From assembly GCF_016862395.1 (NCBI RefSeq), contig NZ_BOMW01000034.1, positions 78,449 to 142,448 of the forward strand: DNA of 64,000 bases, written 5' to 3'. Positions 22,068 to 30,479 of this stretch are shown piece by piece. A program made the position numbers and the translations under genes. The notes below the pieces were generated by a model that worked only from the letters and a program-made list of their open reading frames with translations, did no database searches and was not told the origin of the DNA. The stretch is from Actinoplanes siamensis. Lineage in GTDB: Bacteria > Actinomycetota > Actinomycetes > Mycobacteriales > Micromonosporaceae. The first letter of the stretch is position 1, and each line of letters begins with the position of its first letter.

Positions 22068-23315
22068 GTGACCGCGTTGCGTCAGTACCTTGGCGTGTGG
22101 CAGCTACCGGGCGGGCGGACCCTGCTGGTCGTCGGGATTCTGGCCCGGCTCGGCATCGGCATGACGCCACTCGGCCTGCTGCTGCTGGTCGAGCAGGCCA
22201 CCGGGCGGTATGCGGCGGCCGGGCTGGCCGGCGGTGTCTACGCGCTGGCCGGGGCGGCGCTGAGCCCGGTCGCGGGACGGCTCGCCGACCGGATCGGGCC
22301 GGCGCCGATCCTGTTCGCCACCGCGGTGCTGCACCCGCTGGCGCTGGGCGGGCTGCTGCTGGCCAGCCGGGGCGGGGAGAGCGCGCTGGAGTGGATCTTC
22401 GTGGCCTCGGCCGCGGCCGGCGCGACGTATCCTCCGCTGACCGCGGCGATCCGGCGCGCCTGGAACGACATGACCTCGGCCGGCAGCGGGCAGCACGGCC
22501 TGCGGGCCGCCGCGATGGCCGCCGAGACCTCGCTCTTCGAGCTGGTCTTCGTGCTCGGGCCGATGCTGGTGGCGGCGTTCCTGGTGGTCACCGGGGAGCC
22601 GGCCACGGCGCTGGCCTGCTCGGCGGTGGCGACGCTGTTCGGCACGGCGTCGATCGCCCGGCTGCCGGTGATGCGGCACCGCGGCGCCCCTCACCCGGAC
22701 CACGCGGCCCGCGGGCTCGGCCCGCTGCGCGCCGGCGGTTTCCCGGCGCTGCTGCTCTGCGTCAGCGCTCTCGGCGTCGCGTTCGGCGCGGCCGGCGTGA
22801 TCGTGCCGGCCTACGCCGAGCAGCACGGCGGGGGTGAGGCGCTCGGCGGGGTGCTGCTCGGCGTCTGGGGTGTGGGCAGCGCGATCGGCGGCATCTGGTT
22901 CGGCACGCGCCGGCCGGCGATGGCGTTGAGCCGGCAGTTCGCCTGGCTGCTGGGCGCGGTGTCGGTGAGCTTCCTGATCCTGGCGCTGATGCCCGGCCCG
23001 CTGCACCTGGGCGTCGCTCTGGTGCTCGGCGGCGCGACCATCGCGCCCGCGCTGACCGTGGAGAACAACCTGGTCGGGCGGTTGGCGCCGGCCGGGATGC
23101 TGAACGAGGCGTACACCTGGATGGTCACCGTGTCGGTCTCCGGCAGCGCCGCCGGCGGCGCGCTGGCCGGGGTGATCGTGGACCAGCCGGGCGGTCTGCC
23201 GTGGTCGTTCGTCTTCGCCGGCGGCGTCCTGCTGCTGGCCGCGGCGGTCGCCGCGATCCCGCAGGGTTCGATGGCCCGGGCCGACCGCCGGGCCGCGGAG
23301 GAGCTGGTCGCTTAG
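22068..23315 (+). CDS. MFS transporter
   Basis: A 415-residue major facilitator protein with about 12 transmembrane helices. The cytoplasmic loop 2-3 signature reads GRLADRIGPAP. It resembles drug- or sugar-efflux types, but the substrate is unknown. I chose GTG 22068 with AGGGAGGT upstream. A longer frame to 21990 lacks membrane or coding features. It is not clearly linked to its neighbours. Confidence 0.88.
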   Translation: MTALRQYLGVWQLPGGRTLLVVGILARLGIGMTPLGLLLLVEQATGRYAAAGLAGGVYALAGAALSPVAGRLADRIGPAPILFATAVLHPLALGGLLLASRGGESALEWIFVASAAAGATYPPLTAAIRRAWNDMTSAGSGQHGLRAAAMAAETSLFELVFVLGPMLVAAFLVVTGEPATALACSAVATLFGTASIARLPVMRHRGAPHPDHAARGLGPLRAGGFPALLLCVSALGVAFGAAGVIVPAYAEQHGGGEALGGVLLGVWGVGSAIGGIWFGTRRPAMALSRQFAWLLGAVSVSFLILALMPGPLHLGVALVLGGATIAPALTVENNLVGRLAPAGMLNEAYTWMVTVSVSGSAAGGALAGVIVDQPGGLPWSFVFAGGVLLLAAAVAAIPQGSMARADRRAAEELVA

Positions 23316-23444
23316 GGGATTTCCGCTTCGGTACGGGGTGCGAGCCGCCCCGGCGCTTCGTGTCGGATGAGCACCGGCACCACCGGGTTGCGATGTTTGG
23401 ATAGCCTGACGCCCAGACCCGGCGTACGCGAAGGAGCCCCGGTC

Positions 23445-23921
23445 ATGGCGAGAGATGTCACCGGCCCCAGTCGGCGCTCCGAGCCGCTCGAGACGCTGCG
23501 GGCGGCCGACGCCGATCGTCAGCAGATCGCCGACCAGCTCAAGGGCGCGCTCGACGAGGGCCGGCTGTCCCTGCACGAGTACGACGAGCGGGTCGCCGGG
23601 GCGTACGCCGCCCGGACGTACGCGGAACTGCTTGTTCTGGTGCAGGATCTGCCCCGGCCCGGCATGAGCGCCGCCCAGGTCCACGCGCGGCAGGCGGCCG
23701 AGGCTCGCAAGGCCGCCCGGCGCCTGCCTGTCGCGCTGGTGGTGTTGTGGACCGTCTGGGCGTCGCTGGCCGCGGTGAACCTGGTGGTGTACGTGCTGGT
23801 CCGGGAGACCGTGGACGACTGGGTCTACCCGTGGCCGGCCTGGATGCTGGTGCCCGGCGCGGCCCTCGCCGCGGTGACGGCCGGCGTCCAGGTGATCCGG
23901 CACCAGCAGCGACGCCCCTGA
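23445..23921 (+). CDS. DUF1707 membrane-anchored protein
   Basis: A 158-residue protein. The N-terminal DUF1707 domain (about residues 15-70) shows LRAADADRQQIADQLKGALD and GRLSLHEYDERVAGAYAART. Two transmembrane helices (LVVLWTVWASLAAVNLVVYV, WMLVPGAALAAVTAGVQVI) follow. DUF1707 proteins are common in actinomycetes and mostly uncharacterised; some influence sporulation or cell-surface regulation. The start ATG 23445 has AAGGAG 8 nt upstream. Confidence 0.85.
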   Translation: MARDVTGPSRRSEPLETLRAADADRQQIADQLKGALDEGRLSLHEYDERVAGAYAARTYAELLVLVQDLPRPGMSAAQVHARQAAEARKAARRLPVALVVLWTVWASLAAVNLVVYVLVRETVDDWVYPWPAWMLVPGAALAAVTAGVQVIRHQQRRP

Positions 23922-24079
23922 CCCCGGCCGCGCGAATCATCTCCCCGAGGCCGCTGGCCCCGCCCGGGGGTGCCCCTGGCGCCGGCCGGCAGCCGGAGGT
24001 CCCTCGGCCCCGTTGAGGGGCACGCCGCCGGGGGTCGGCTGGCGAGCGAAGACCTGTGGGCCGGGGAGCGAGGGTAACT

Positions 24080-24092
24080 TGCACTGAGTGCA
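24080..24092 (+). promoter_or_regulatory. Palindromic operator at the TetR promoter
   Basis: TGCACT-G-AGTGCA is a perfect 13-bp palindrome. It overlaps a plausible -35 (TTGCAC, 24079-24084), and TAGTGT at 24101-24106 could be the -10. It is the likely autoregulatory site of the following TetR protein. Confidence 0.6.
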
Positions 24093-24113
24093 CGTCGCGC
24101 TAGTGTCGGTAGG

Positions 24114-24692
24114 GTGCGACAACGCAGCCCCGAGACCTGGCGCCTGATCCGCGACTCCGCCCTCGGGCTGATGGCCGAGCGCGGCTTCGACGCGGTGTCG
24201 GTGGACGACATCGTGGCCGCCGCCGGCATCTCGCGACGGACCTACTTCAACTACTTCGCGGGCAAGGAGTCGGTGCTCTTCGACCCCGACCCGGACGACC
24301 CCGCGCTGTGGGCCGAGCTGACCGCCGGGCGACCGGCCGGCGAGCCGCTGTGGGACGCGCTCCACCAGCTGATCCGGGAACACACGACGGCCACCGCGGA
24401 AAGAATGGTTCGCCAGCGGCGGGTGCTGCGGGCCTCCCCTGAGCTGGCGGTCTGCTCCCGGGACGTCTGCGACCGGTTCTGGGACGCCGTCCACCGGTGG
24501 GCGCAGCAGCGCGCGGACGACGCCACCCCGCTGCAGCTGGAACTCCTGATCAACACCGCTCGCACGGTGCTCAACACGGTGCTGCCGCGCTGGGACGCGG
24601 AGACCGGCATCGCCGGCCTGCACCGCCTGATCGACGAGGGCTTCGCCGACCTGCGAGTCCTCCTGCAATCTCCGGAATGGACGATGTCATGA
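24114..24692 (+). CDS. TetR-family transcriptional regulator
   Basis: A 192-residue regulator. The N-terminal helix-turn-helix (DIVAAAGISRRTYFNYFAGKES) is typical, and the C-terminal helical domain binds an unknown ligand. The start is GTG 24114, 21 nt past a palindromic operator candidate. The stop overlaps the start of the LLM oxidoreductase gene (ATGA), so the regulator and enzyme form one coupled operon. The enzyme's substrate or product is a likely inducer. Confidence 0.9.
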   Translation: MRQRSPETWRLIRDSALGLMAERGFDAVSVDDIVAAAGISRRTYFNYFAGKESVLFDPDPDDPALWAELTAGRPAGEPLWDALHQLIREHTTATAERMVRQRRVLRASPELAVCSRDVCDRFWDAVHRWAQQRADDATPLQLELLINTARTVLNTVLPRWDAETGIAGLHRLIDEGFADLRVLLQSPEWTMS

Positions 24693-25696
24693 CCCGTGTA
24701 CCGCTTTCCGTGCTGGACCTGGCCACTGTTCGCGAAGGGCATGGCAGCGGTGACGCGCTGCGCGGCACGATCGAGATCGCCAAGGCGGCCGACGAGCTGG
24801 GCTACGCCCGGTTCTGGGTGGCCGAGCACCACAACATGCCGGCCGTCGCGTCGACCAACCCGCCGGTGCTGATCGGGGCGGTGGCGGCGCAGACCGGGCG
24901 GATCAAGGTGGGTTCCGGCGGGGTGATGCTGCCGAACCACATGCCGTTCGTCGTGGCCGAGCAGTTCGCGCTGCTGGAGGCGCTCTACCCGGGCCGCGTG
25001 GACCTGGGCATCGGGCGGGCGCCCGGAACCGATCAGGCGACGGCGGCGGCGTTGCGCGGGGTCTCGCCCTATCTCACCGTGGAGCAGTTCCCGGAGCACC
25101 TGCAGACGGTCCTCGGGCTGCTCGGGGACGGGCGGGCGGCCGGCAAGGCGGGGCGGCTGCACGCCACGCCGGCTCCCGAGTCGTACCCCGAGGTGTGGAT
25201 CCTCGGATCGTCCACCTACGGCGCGCAGCTGGCAGCGACGCTGGGCCTGCCCTTCTGCTACGCGTATCACTTCGCGATCGCGTCCGACGTGGACAGCGCC
25301 CTGCGGCTGTACCGCTCCGGGTTCCAGCCGTCCGAGCGGTTCCCGGAGCCGCACGTGATGGTGAGCGCCTCGGTGATCGCGGCGGAGACCACCGAGGAGG
25401 CGCGGTACCTGGCCGGCCCGAGCCGGATCATGGCGCTGAGCCTGCGCACCGGGCGGCTCGGGCCGATCGTCTCGCCGGAGGCCGCGGCGGAGCGGCAGCT
25501 GTCCGATCTGGATCTGCAGATGCTGGACTCGCTGCCGGGCACGCAGTACGCGGGGACCGTGGACGAGGTGGTTGCCGGGCTGGACGCGCTGGTCGAGCGG
25601 ACCGGGGCGAACGAGCTGATCCTGGCCGGCACCGTCTACGACCCGGCGACGCGGCGGGACAGCCTGGCGCGAATTGCGAAGGCGTGGGGACTGTGA
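24689..25696 (+). CDS. LLM-class flavin-dependent oxidoreductase
   Basis: A 335-residue luciferase-like monooxygenase with TIM-barrel fold, using FMN or F420. Motifs are LGYARFWVAEHHNMP near residue 35, VGSGGVMLPNHMPFVVAEQF and the ALYPGRVDLGIGRAPGTD loop typical of the YwbL/alkanal-monooxygenase-like subgroup. It starts at ATG 24689-24691, overlapping the TetR stop. The substrate is unknown. Confidence 0.92.
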   Translation: MTRVPLSVLDLATVREGHGSGDALRGTIEIAKAADELGYARFWVAEHHNMPAVASTNPPVLIGAVAAQTGRIKVGSGGVMLPNHMPFVVAEQFALLEALYPGRVDLGIGRAPGTDQATAAALRGVSPYLTVEQFPEHLQTVLGLLGDGRAAGKAGRLHATPAPESYPEVWILGSSTYGAQLAATLGLPFCYAYHFAIASDVDSALRLYRSGFQPSERFPEPHVMVSASVIAAETTEEARYLAGPSRIMALSLRTGRLGPIVSPEAAAERQLSDLDLQMLDSLPGTQYAGTVDEVVAGLDALVERTGANELILAGTVYDPATRRDSLARIAKAWGL

Positions 25697-25715
25697 CCGG
25701 CTCTACGATGACCCG

Positions 25716-27188
25716 ATGTCCTGGGAAATCACCTCCGACCTGGAACGGTTCGCCTCGGTCACCGGGGAGTTCCTCCGGTCGTCGCCGGTCCGGCACACCG
25801 TTTTCCTCACGCTGATCGACAACCTGCGCTTGCGAGGACCGCGGGCGTACGGGCCCGCCGATCCGTACTTCGGCTGGTGGACCGGGCCGGACGGGGTGGT
25901 GGCCGGAGTGCTCCTGCAGACTCCCCCACATCCGGTGCTGTTCAGCGCGCTGCCCCCGGAGGCGGTGCGGGCCGCGCCGGCGGCCCTCCGGGACCGGCCG
26001 ATCGGCGGCATCAACATGCTGGCCGGCGACGTCCCCGCGTTCGCCGGCTCCCGGGAGACGGTCCCCGGCATGCGGACCCGGCTGCACCGCCTGGAGCGGC
26101 TGGATCCGCCGACGCCGCCGGGCGCCGCGCGGGCCGCCACCGAGCACGACCGGGGCCTGCTGATCGAGTGGCTGGAGGCGTTCTCCGCATTCATCGGCGA
26201 GGCGCGGCCGGACGTCGCCGCGGTCGTCGACGATCACCTCGCGCACTCCGGCATCACCCTGTGGACCGACGGCGGCGTTCCGGTCGCGATGGCCACCCGC
26301 AGCCGGCCGCTCGCCGGGATGGCCCGCATCCTGCACGTCTGGACGCCGCCCGGACTGCGCCGCCGTGGATACGCCGGCGGAGCCACCGCGGCCGCCACCC
26401 GGGCCGCGCTCGACGACGGCGCCACCGAGGTCGTGCTCTACACCGACCTGGACAACCCGACCAGCAACGCCCTCTACCACCGTCTGGGCTACCGGCCGGT
26501 CGAGGACCGCGCCGTGGTCACCTTCCCGGCGGTCGCGCGGTCGGTGAACGTGGGCTCGTCCGAGCCCGGCATGGGCAAGGACGTCGCGACCACCGGGATC
26601 ATCAAAAGGCCGGTCTCCGAGCCGGTGCAGGTGCGCGCGCCCGGCCCGAAGACCACCGGGCTGCACAGCGGCGTGGTCGGCGACCACATCGGCGACACCC
26701 GGCACCACGGCGGGGACGACCAGGCGGTCTACGCGTACGGCGCCGAGGACTACGCGTGGTGGTCCGCCGAGCTGGGCCGGGACCTGCCGCCCGGGATGTT
26801 CGGCGAGAACCTGACGACCTCCGGGCTGGACCTGGTCGGCGGGGTGATCGGCGAGAAGTGGCGGTTCGGGTCCGGCCTGGTGCTGCAGGTCACGTTCGGG
26901 CGGATCCCGTGCCTGACGTTCCAGAACCGGATGGGCGAGCGGCATTGGTTGAAGCGGTTCGCCCTGGCCAACCGCACCGGGGCGTACCTGCGCGTGGTCA
27001 CCCCCGGCGCCCTGGTCCCGGGCGACCGGATCACCGTGGTGGACCGGCCGGCGCACGGCCTGACGCTGGCCGAGTCCTACGAGATCTACATGCACGACCG
27101 CGCTCGGATGGCGCGGCTGCTCGACGCGCCGGAGCTGCCGCCGTCGCTGATCGCCGACGTCCGGGAGCAGCTGGCGAAGCTCGGGTGA
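25716..27188 (+). CDS. GNAT acetyltransferase-MOSC domain fusion protein
   Basis: A 490-residue two-part protein. Residues about 1-275 form a GNAT-type acetyltransferase with the acetyl-CoA loop VWTPPGLRRRGYAGGAT and a closing YTDLDNPTSNALYHRLGY. Residues about 282-490 form a YiiM-like MOSC domain (SVNVGSSEPG..., GDHIGDTRHHGGDDQAVYAY, then PCLTFQNRM with the conserved cysteine). MOSC proteins are molybdenum-dependent and reduce N-hydroxylated compounds. No stop or frame change is visible at the junction. The start is ATG 25716-25718. Confidence 0.88.
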   Translation: MSWEITSDLERFASVTGEFLRSSPVRHTVFLTLIDNLRLRGPRAYGPADPYFGWWTGPDGVVAGVLLQTPPHPVLFSALPPEAVRAAPAALRDRPIGGINMLAGDVPAFAGSRETVPGMRTRLHRLERLDPPTPPGAARAATEHDRGLLIEWLEAFSAFIGEARPDVAAVVDDHLAHSGITLWTDGGVPVAMATRSRPLAGMARILHVWTPPGLRRRGYAGGATAAATRAALDDGATEVVLYTDLDNPTSNALYHRLGYRPVEDRAVVTFPAVARSVNVGSSEPGMGKDVATTGIIKRPVSEPVQVRAPGPKTTGLHSGVVGDHIGDTRHHGGDDQAVYAYGAEDYAWWSAELGRDLPPGMFGENLTTSGLDLVGGVIGEKWRFGSGLVLQVTFGRIPCLTFQNRMGERHWLKRFALANRTGAYLRVVTPGALVPGDRITVVDRPAHGLTLAESYEIYMHDRARMARLLDAPELPPSLIADVREQLAKLG

Positions 27189-27200
27189 TTGGATGGCCGG

Positions 27201-27497
27201 ATGGAGATCGTGGATGTGCCGGACAAGGGCCGTTTCGAGGCCCGGGACGAGGCCGGCGTCCTGGCCGGGGTGCTGACCTACCAGATGACCGGGCCGATCG
27301 TGGTGTACACGCACACCGAGGTGGACCCGGAGTTCGAGGGGCAGGGCGTGGGGTCGGCGCTGGTCCGGTTCGCGATGCAGGACGCCCGCGCGAAGTCCCG
27401 CACGGTGGTCCCGATGTGCCCGTTCGTCTCCGGCTGGCTGGACCAGCACGCCGAGTTCGAGTCCCTGGTCGCCCGCAACACCCGCCGGGTCAGATGA
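27201..27497 (+). CDS. Small GNAT-type N-acetyltransferase (YidJ/COG2388-like)
   Basis: A 98-residue short GNAT with the acetyl-CoA loop VDPEFEGQGVGSALVRFAM and a C-terminal VVPMCPFVSGWLDQHAEF, as in the COG2388 group. The start is ATG 27201. It is 12 nt after the GNAT-MOSC gene and likely co-transcribed. The acceptor is unknown. It is convergent with nuoN. Confidence 0.85.
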   Translation: MEIVDVPDKGRFEARDEAGVLAGVLTYQMTGPIVVYTHTEVDPEFEGQGVGSALVRFAMQDARAKSRTVVPMCPFVSGWLDQHAEFESLVARNTRRVR

Positions 27498-27504
27498 CCA
27501 CCGC

Positions 27505-28959
27505 TCAGGTGAGGGCGTCGAAGAGCAACTGCGGGGCGAACCCGAGGACCACCGCCACGGCGACCGCGACGGCCAGCGTCGCGGCCACCGGGCGGGCGAC
27601 CGGGAGTCGCGGGTGCAGGGCCGCGTCCAGCAGGACCGGATCGGCGACGCTGAACCCGATCCGCGGCGGCAGCGAGTAGAGGGACGCGGCCACCCGGACG
27701 TAGTAGGCCAGCGCGATCACCGCGTTCAGCACCACGACCGCGGCCAGCCAGGCCCAGTCGTGTTGGACCAGGGTGTTCACCACGGACAGTTTGGCGAAGA
27801 GGCCGGCCAGGCCGGGCGGCAGACCGGCCAGGCCGGCCAGTGACAGCACCAGGGCGGCGCCCAGCCACGGGCTCCGGCGGGCGGCGCCGCGGTAGTCCAG
27901 CAGCGGGCCGCCGTCGGCGCCGGGCGCGCGCAGGGCGACCACCACACCGAAGGCGATGAACTCCAGGACCATGAAGAAGACGGCGTAGGCCAGCGCGGCG
28001 GGAATGCCGGGCGCCCCCAGGGCCAGGGCGGCCAGGATGTAGCCGGCCTGCGCGATCGAGGACCAGGCCAGCAGCCGGACCATCCGGGTCTGGCGCAGGG
28101 CGACCAGGTTGCCGATGGTCATGGTCAGCACGGCGAGGACGGCCAGCACGGCCCGGGCGTCCAGGTGGGCGACGACCGCGGCCAGGGCCAGGACGCCACC
28201 GAGCTTGGAGGCGGTGGAGAGGTAGGCCGCGATCGGGATCGGGGCGCCGTCGTACGTGGCCGGGGCCCAGGCATGCAGCGGGACCGCGGCGACCTTGAAG
28301 GCCAGACCGATCACCAGCAGGGCGACGCCGACGCCGGCCAGCGGGGCGAACGGGCCGCTCGCCCCGCGCAGCAGGGCCAGGTGCAGGGTGCCGGTGGCGG
28401 CGTAGTTCAACGCCGCGCCGAGCAGCGCGACCGCCGTGGAGATCACGCTGACCAGGAAGAACGTCAGCGAGGCGGAGGCGCCGGCGGTGGTGGCCCGCTC
28501 GCCGGGGGCGAATCGGCGCAGGCCGGCCAGCACGTACAGCGGGAGGGTGAGCGTCTCCAGGCCGACGATCAGGGTGATCAGGTCGCCGGCGTAGGCGATC
28601 GTCACGCCGCCGGTCATCGAGCACGCCAGCAGGAAGCAGAACTCACCGGCCGGGGCCAGGCCCAGGCGCAGCGCCGGCACGGAGAAGCCGAGCACCCCGA
28701 CGGTCAGGGCGGCGAACAGGACGGCGGTGACCGCGGCCGGCCAGGTCGGCACCCAGGAGCAGGCGCCGGTGGTGCAGAACGTGCCAGGCGCGGGGCCGAC
28801 GGCCAGCGCCAGGACCGCCGTCGCCAGTCCGCCGAGCGCCGTGACCGCCAGGACCGCTGTGCGCCGGGCGACGAACAGGTCGGCCAGGAGGGCGAGGATC
28901 GCGGTGCTGGCCGCCGCGTACAGCGGGAGCAGGGCGAAGTGGTTGACCGGCTGGCTCAC
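27505..28959 (-). CDS. nuoN: NADH-quinone oxidoreductase subunit N
   Basis: A 484-residue antiporter-like proton-pumping subunit of complex I with about 14 transmembrane helices. The conserved segment FKVAAVPLHAWAPATYDGAP carries the key lysine in helix 7. It starts at GTG 28957-28959 and overlaps the nuoM stop by 3 nt. It is the last gene of the nuoC-H-N series and converges with the GNAT gene. Confidence 0.94.
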   Translation of the reverse strand: MSQPVNHFALLPLYAAASTAILALLADLFVARRTAVLAVTALGGLATAVLALAVGPAPGTFCTTGACSWVPTWPAAVTAVLFAALTVGVLGFSVPALRLGLAPAGEFCFLLACSMTGGVTIAYAGDLITLIVGLETLTLPLYVLAGLRRFAPGERATTAGASASLTFFLVSVISTAVALLGAALNYAATGTLHLALLRGASGPFAPLAGVGVALLVIGLAFKVAAVPLHAWAPATYDGAPIPIAAYLSTASKLGGVLALAAVVAHLDARAVLAVLAVLTMTIGNLVALRQTRMVRLLAWSSIAQAGYILAALALGAPGIPAALAYAVFFMVLEFIAFGVVVALRAPGADGGPLLDYRGAARRSPWLGAALVLSLAGLAGLPPGLAGLFAKLSVVNTLVQHDWAWLAAVVVLNAVIALAYYVRVAASLYSLPPRIGFSVADPVLLDAALHPRLPVARPVAATLAVAVAVAVVLGFAPQLLFDALT

Positions 28960-30479
28960 GGGTGGCCTCCGAGGAGGGTGGTCAGCGGACGCGCGGTCCC
29001 GGCCAGGACGAGCGCCGGGAGCACGCCGACCGCCAGGGTCAGCAGGATCAGCGGGGTCCAGGCGAACCACTCGGCGGCGGCGATCGTGGGGCGCAGCGAA
29101 TGCACCGTGGGCGTGGTGGGGCCGTGCGTCAGCCGGCGCAGCAGGCGCACGAAGTACGCGGCGGTCAGGGCGCCGCCGATCGCGGCGACCACCGCCAGCG
29201 TCGACCAGAGCGGGCCGCCCCGGTGGACCGCGGCGACGACCGCGAACGCCTCGCCCCAGAACCCGGCCAGACCGGGCAGGCCGAGCGAGGCGAACGCGGC
29301 GAACGCGAACAGGCCGGCCAGCCGGGGCGCGGTCTCCCGCAGGCCGCTGAGCTGGTCCAGCGACCCCGTGCCGGCACGGTCCTTGATCGTCCCGGCCAGG
29401 AAGAACAGCAGACCGGTGATCAGGCCGTGCGCGACGTTGCCGAGCAGGGCGGCCTGCAGGCCGGTGACGGTCAGCGTGGCGATGCCGAGCAGCACGAAGC
29501 CCATGTGGCCGACGCTGGAGTAGGCGATCAGCCGCTTCAGCTCGCGCTGCCGCAGGCAGATCAGCGAACCGGCGATGATCGCGATCACGGCGAGGATGCC
29601 CAGCGCCGGGGCGGCCCAGGCGGCGCCGTCCGGGGCGACGCCGACACCGATCCGGATCAGGCCGTAGGTGCCCATCTTGAGCAGGACGCCGGCCAGGATC
29701 ACCGAGCCGACCGTCGGCGCCTCGGTGTGCGCGTCGGGCAGCCAGGTGTGCAGCGGCCAGAGCGGCGCCTTCACCGCGAACGCGACAGCGAGCAGGGCGA
29801 ACACCACGCACTGGGTGGTCCGGGTGAGGGTGGACGCGCCGGTCAGGCCGATCAGGTCGCCGGTGCCGGCCTTCGTCACCACCAGCACCACGCCGAGCAG
29901 CAGCAGAACCGAGCCGAGCAGCGTGTAGAGCACGAACTTCCGGGCCGCCGCCCGGCGTCCGGGGCCGCCCCAGCCGGTGATCACCGCGTACATCGGCAGC
30001 AGGACGACCTCGAAGAACACGAAGAACAGGATCAGGTCCAGCGCCAGGAACGTGCCCAGCACGCCGACTTCCAGGACCAGGAGCAACGCCGAGAGGGTAC
30101 GGCCGGAGCCGGAACCCCTGGGCACCTTGCGCACCGTGTACGCGCAGCAGAGCAGCGTGAGCAGCCCGGTCAGCACCACCAAGGGGTAGGAGACCCCGTC
30201 CACCCCGACGTGGAAACGCAACCCGAGCGCCGGCACCCAGGGCAGATCCAGGTCCACCCAGGGCGTCACCGGCGCGCCGGGGCGGCTCCCCGGACGGCCG
30301 GCGAGGACCGGGAGGACGGTCAGCACGAACGTGACCGCCGCGAAGATCATGGCGACGATCCGGGCCTGCCGGTCGCGGCGGGCGGGGAGCACGGCGACCA
30401 CCGCCGCGCCCACGGCGGGGACCGCGAGAAGCGCGACGAGCAGCGCCTGCGCCGTCGGGGAGGTCCCGGAGACAGACAT
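28956..30479 (-). CDS. nuoM: NADH-quinone oxidoreductase subunit M
   Basis: A 507-residue proton-pumping subunit of complex I. FAVKAPLWPLHTWLPDAHTEAP is the conserved helix-7 region, and the quinone-side FFEVVLLPMY is kept (key Glu on helix 5). The start is ATG 30477-30479, sharing one base with the nuoL stop. Length and helix count are normal. Confidence 0.95.
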   Translation of the reverse strand: MSVSGTSPTAQALLVALLAVPAVGAAVVAVLPARRDRQARIVAMIFAAVTFVLTVLPVLAGRPGSRPGAPVTPWVDLDLPWVPALGLRFHVGVDGVSYPLVVLTGLLTLLCCAYTVRKVPRGSGSGRTLSALLLVLEVGVLGTFLALDLILFFVFFEVVLLPMYAVITGWGGPGRRAAARKFVLYTLLGSVLLLLGVVLVVTKAGTGDLIGLTGASTLTRTTQCVVFALLAVAFAVKAPLWPLHTWLPDAHTEAPTVGSVILAGVLLKMGTYGLIRIGVGVAPDGAAWAAPALGILAVIAIIAGSLICLRQRELKRLIAYSSVGHMGFVLLGIATLTVTGLQAALLGNVAHGLITGLLFFLAGTIKDRAGTGSLDQLSGLRETAPRLAGLFAFAAFASLGLPGLAGFWGEAFAVVAAVHRGGPLWSTLAVVAAIGGALTAAYFVRLLRRLTHGPTTPTVHSLRPTIAAAEWFAWTPLILLTLAVGVLPALVLAGTARPLTTLLGGHP

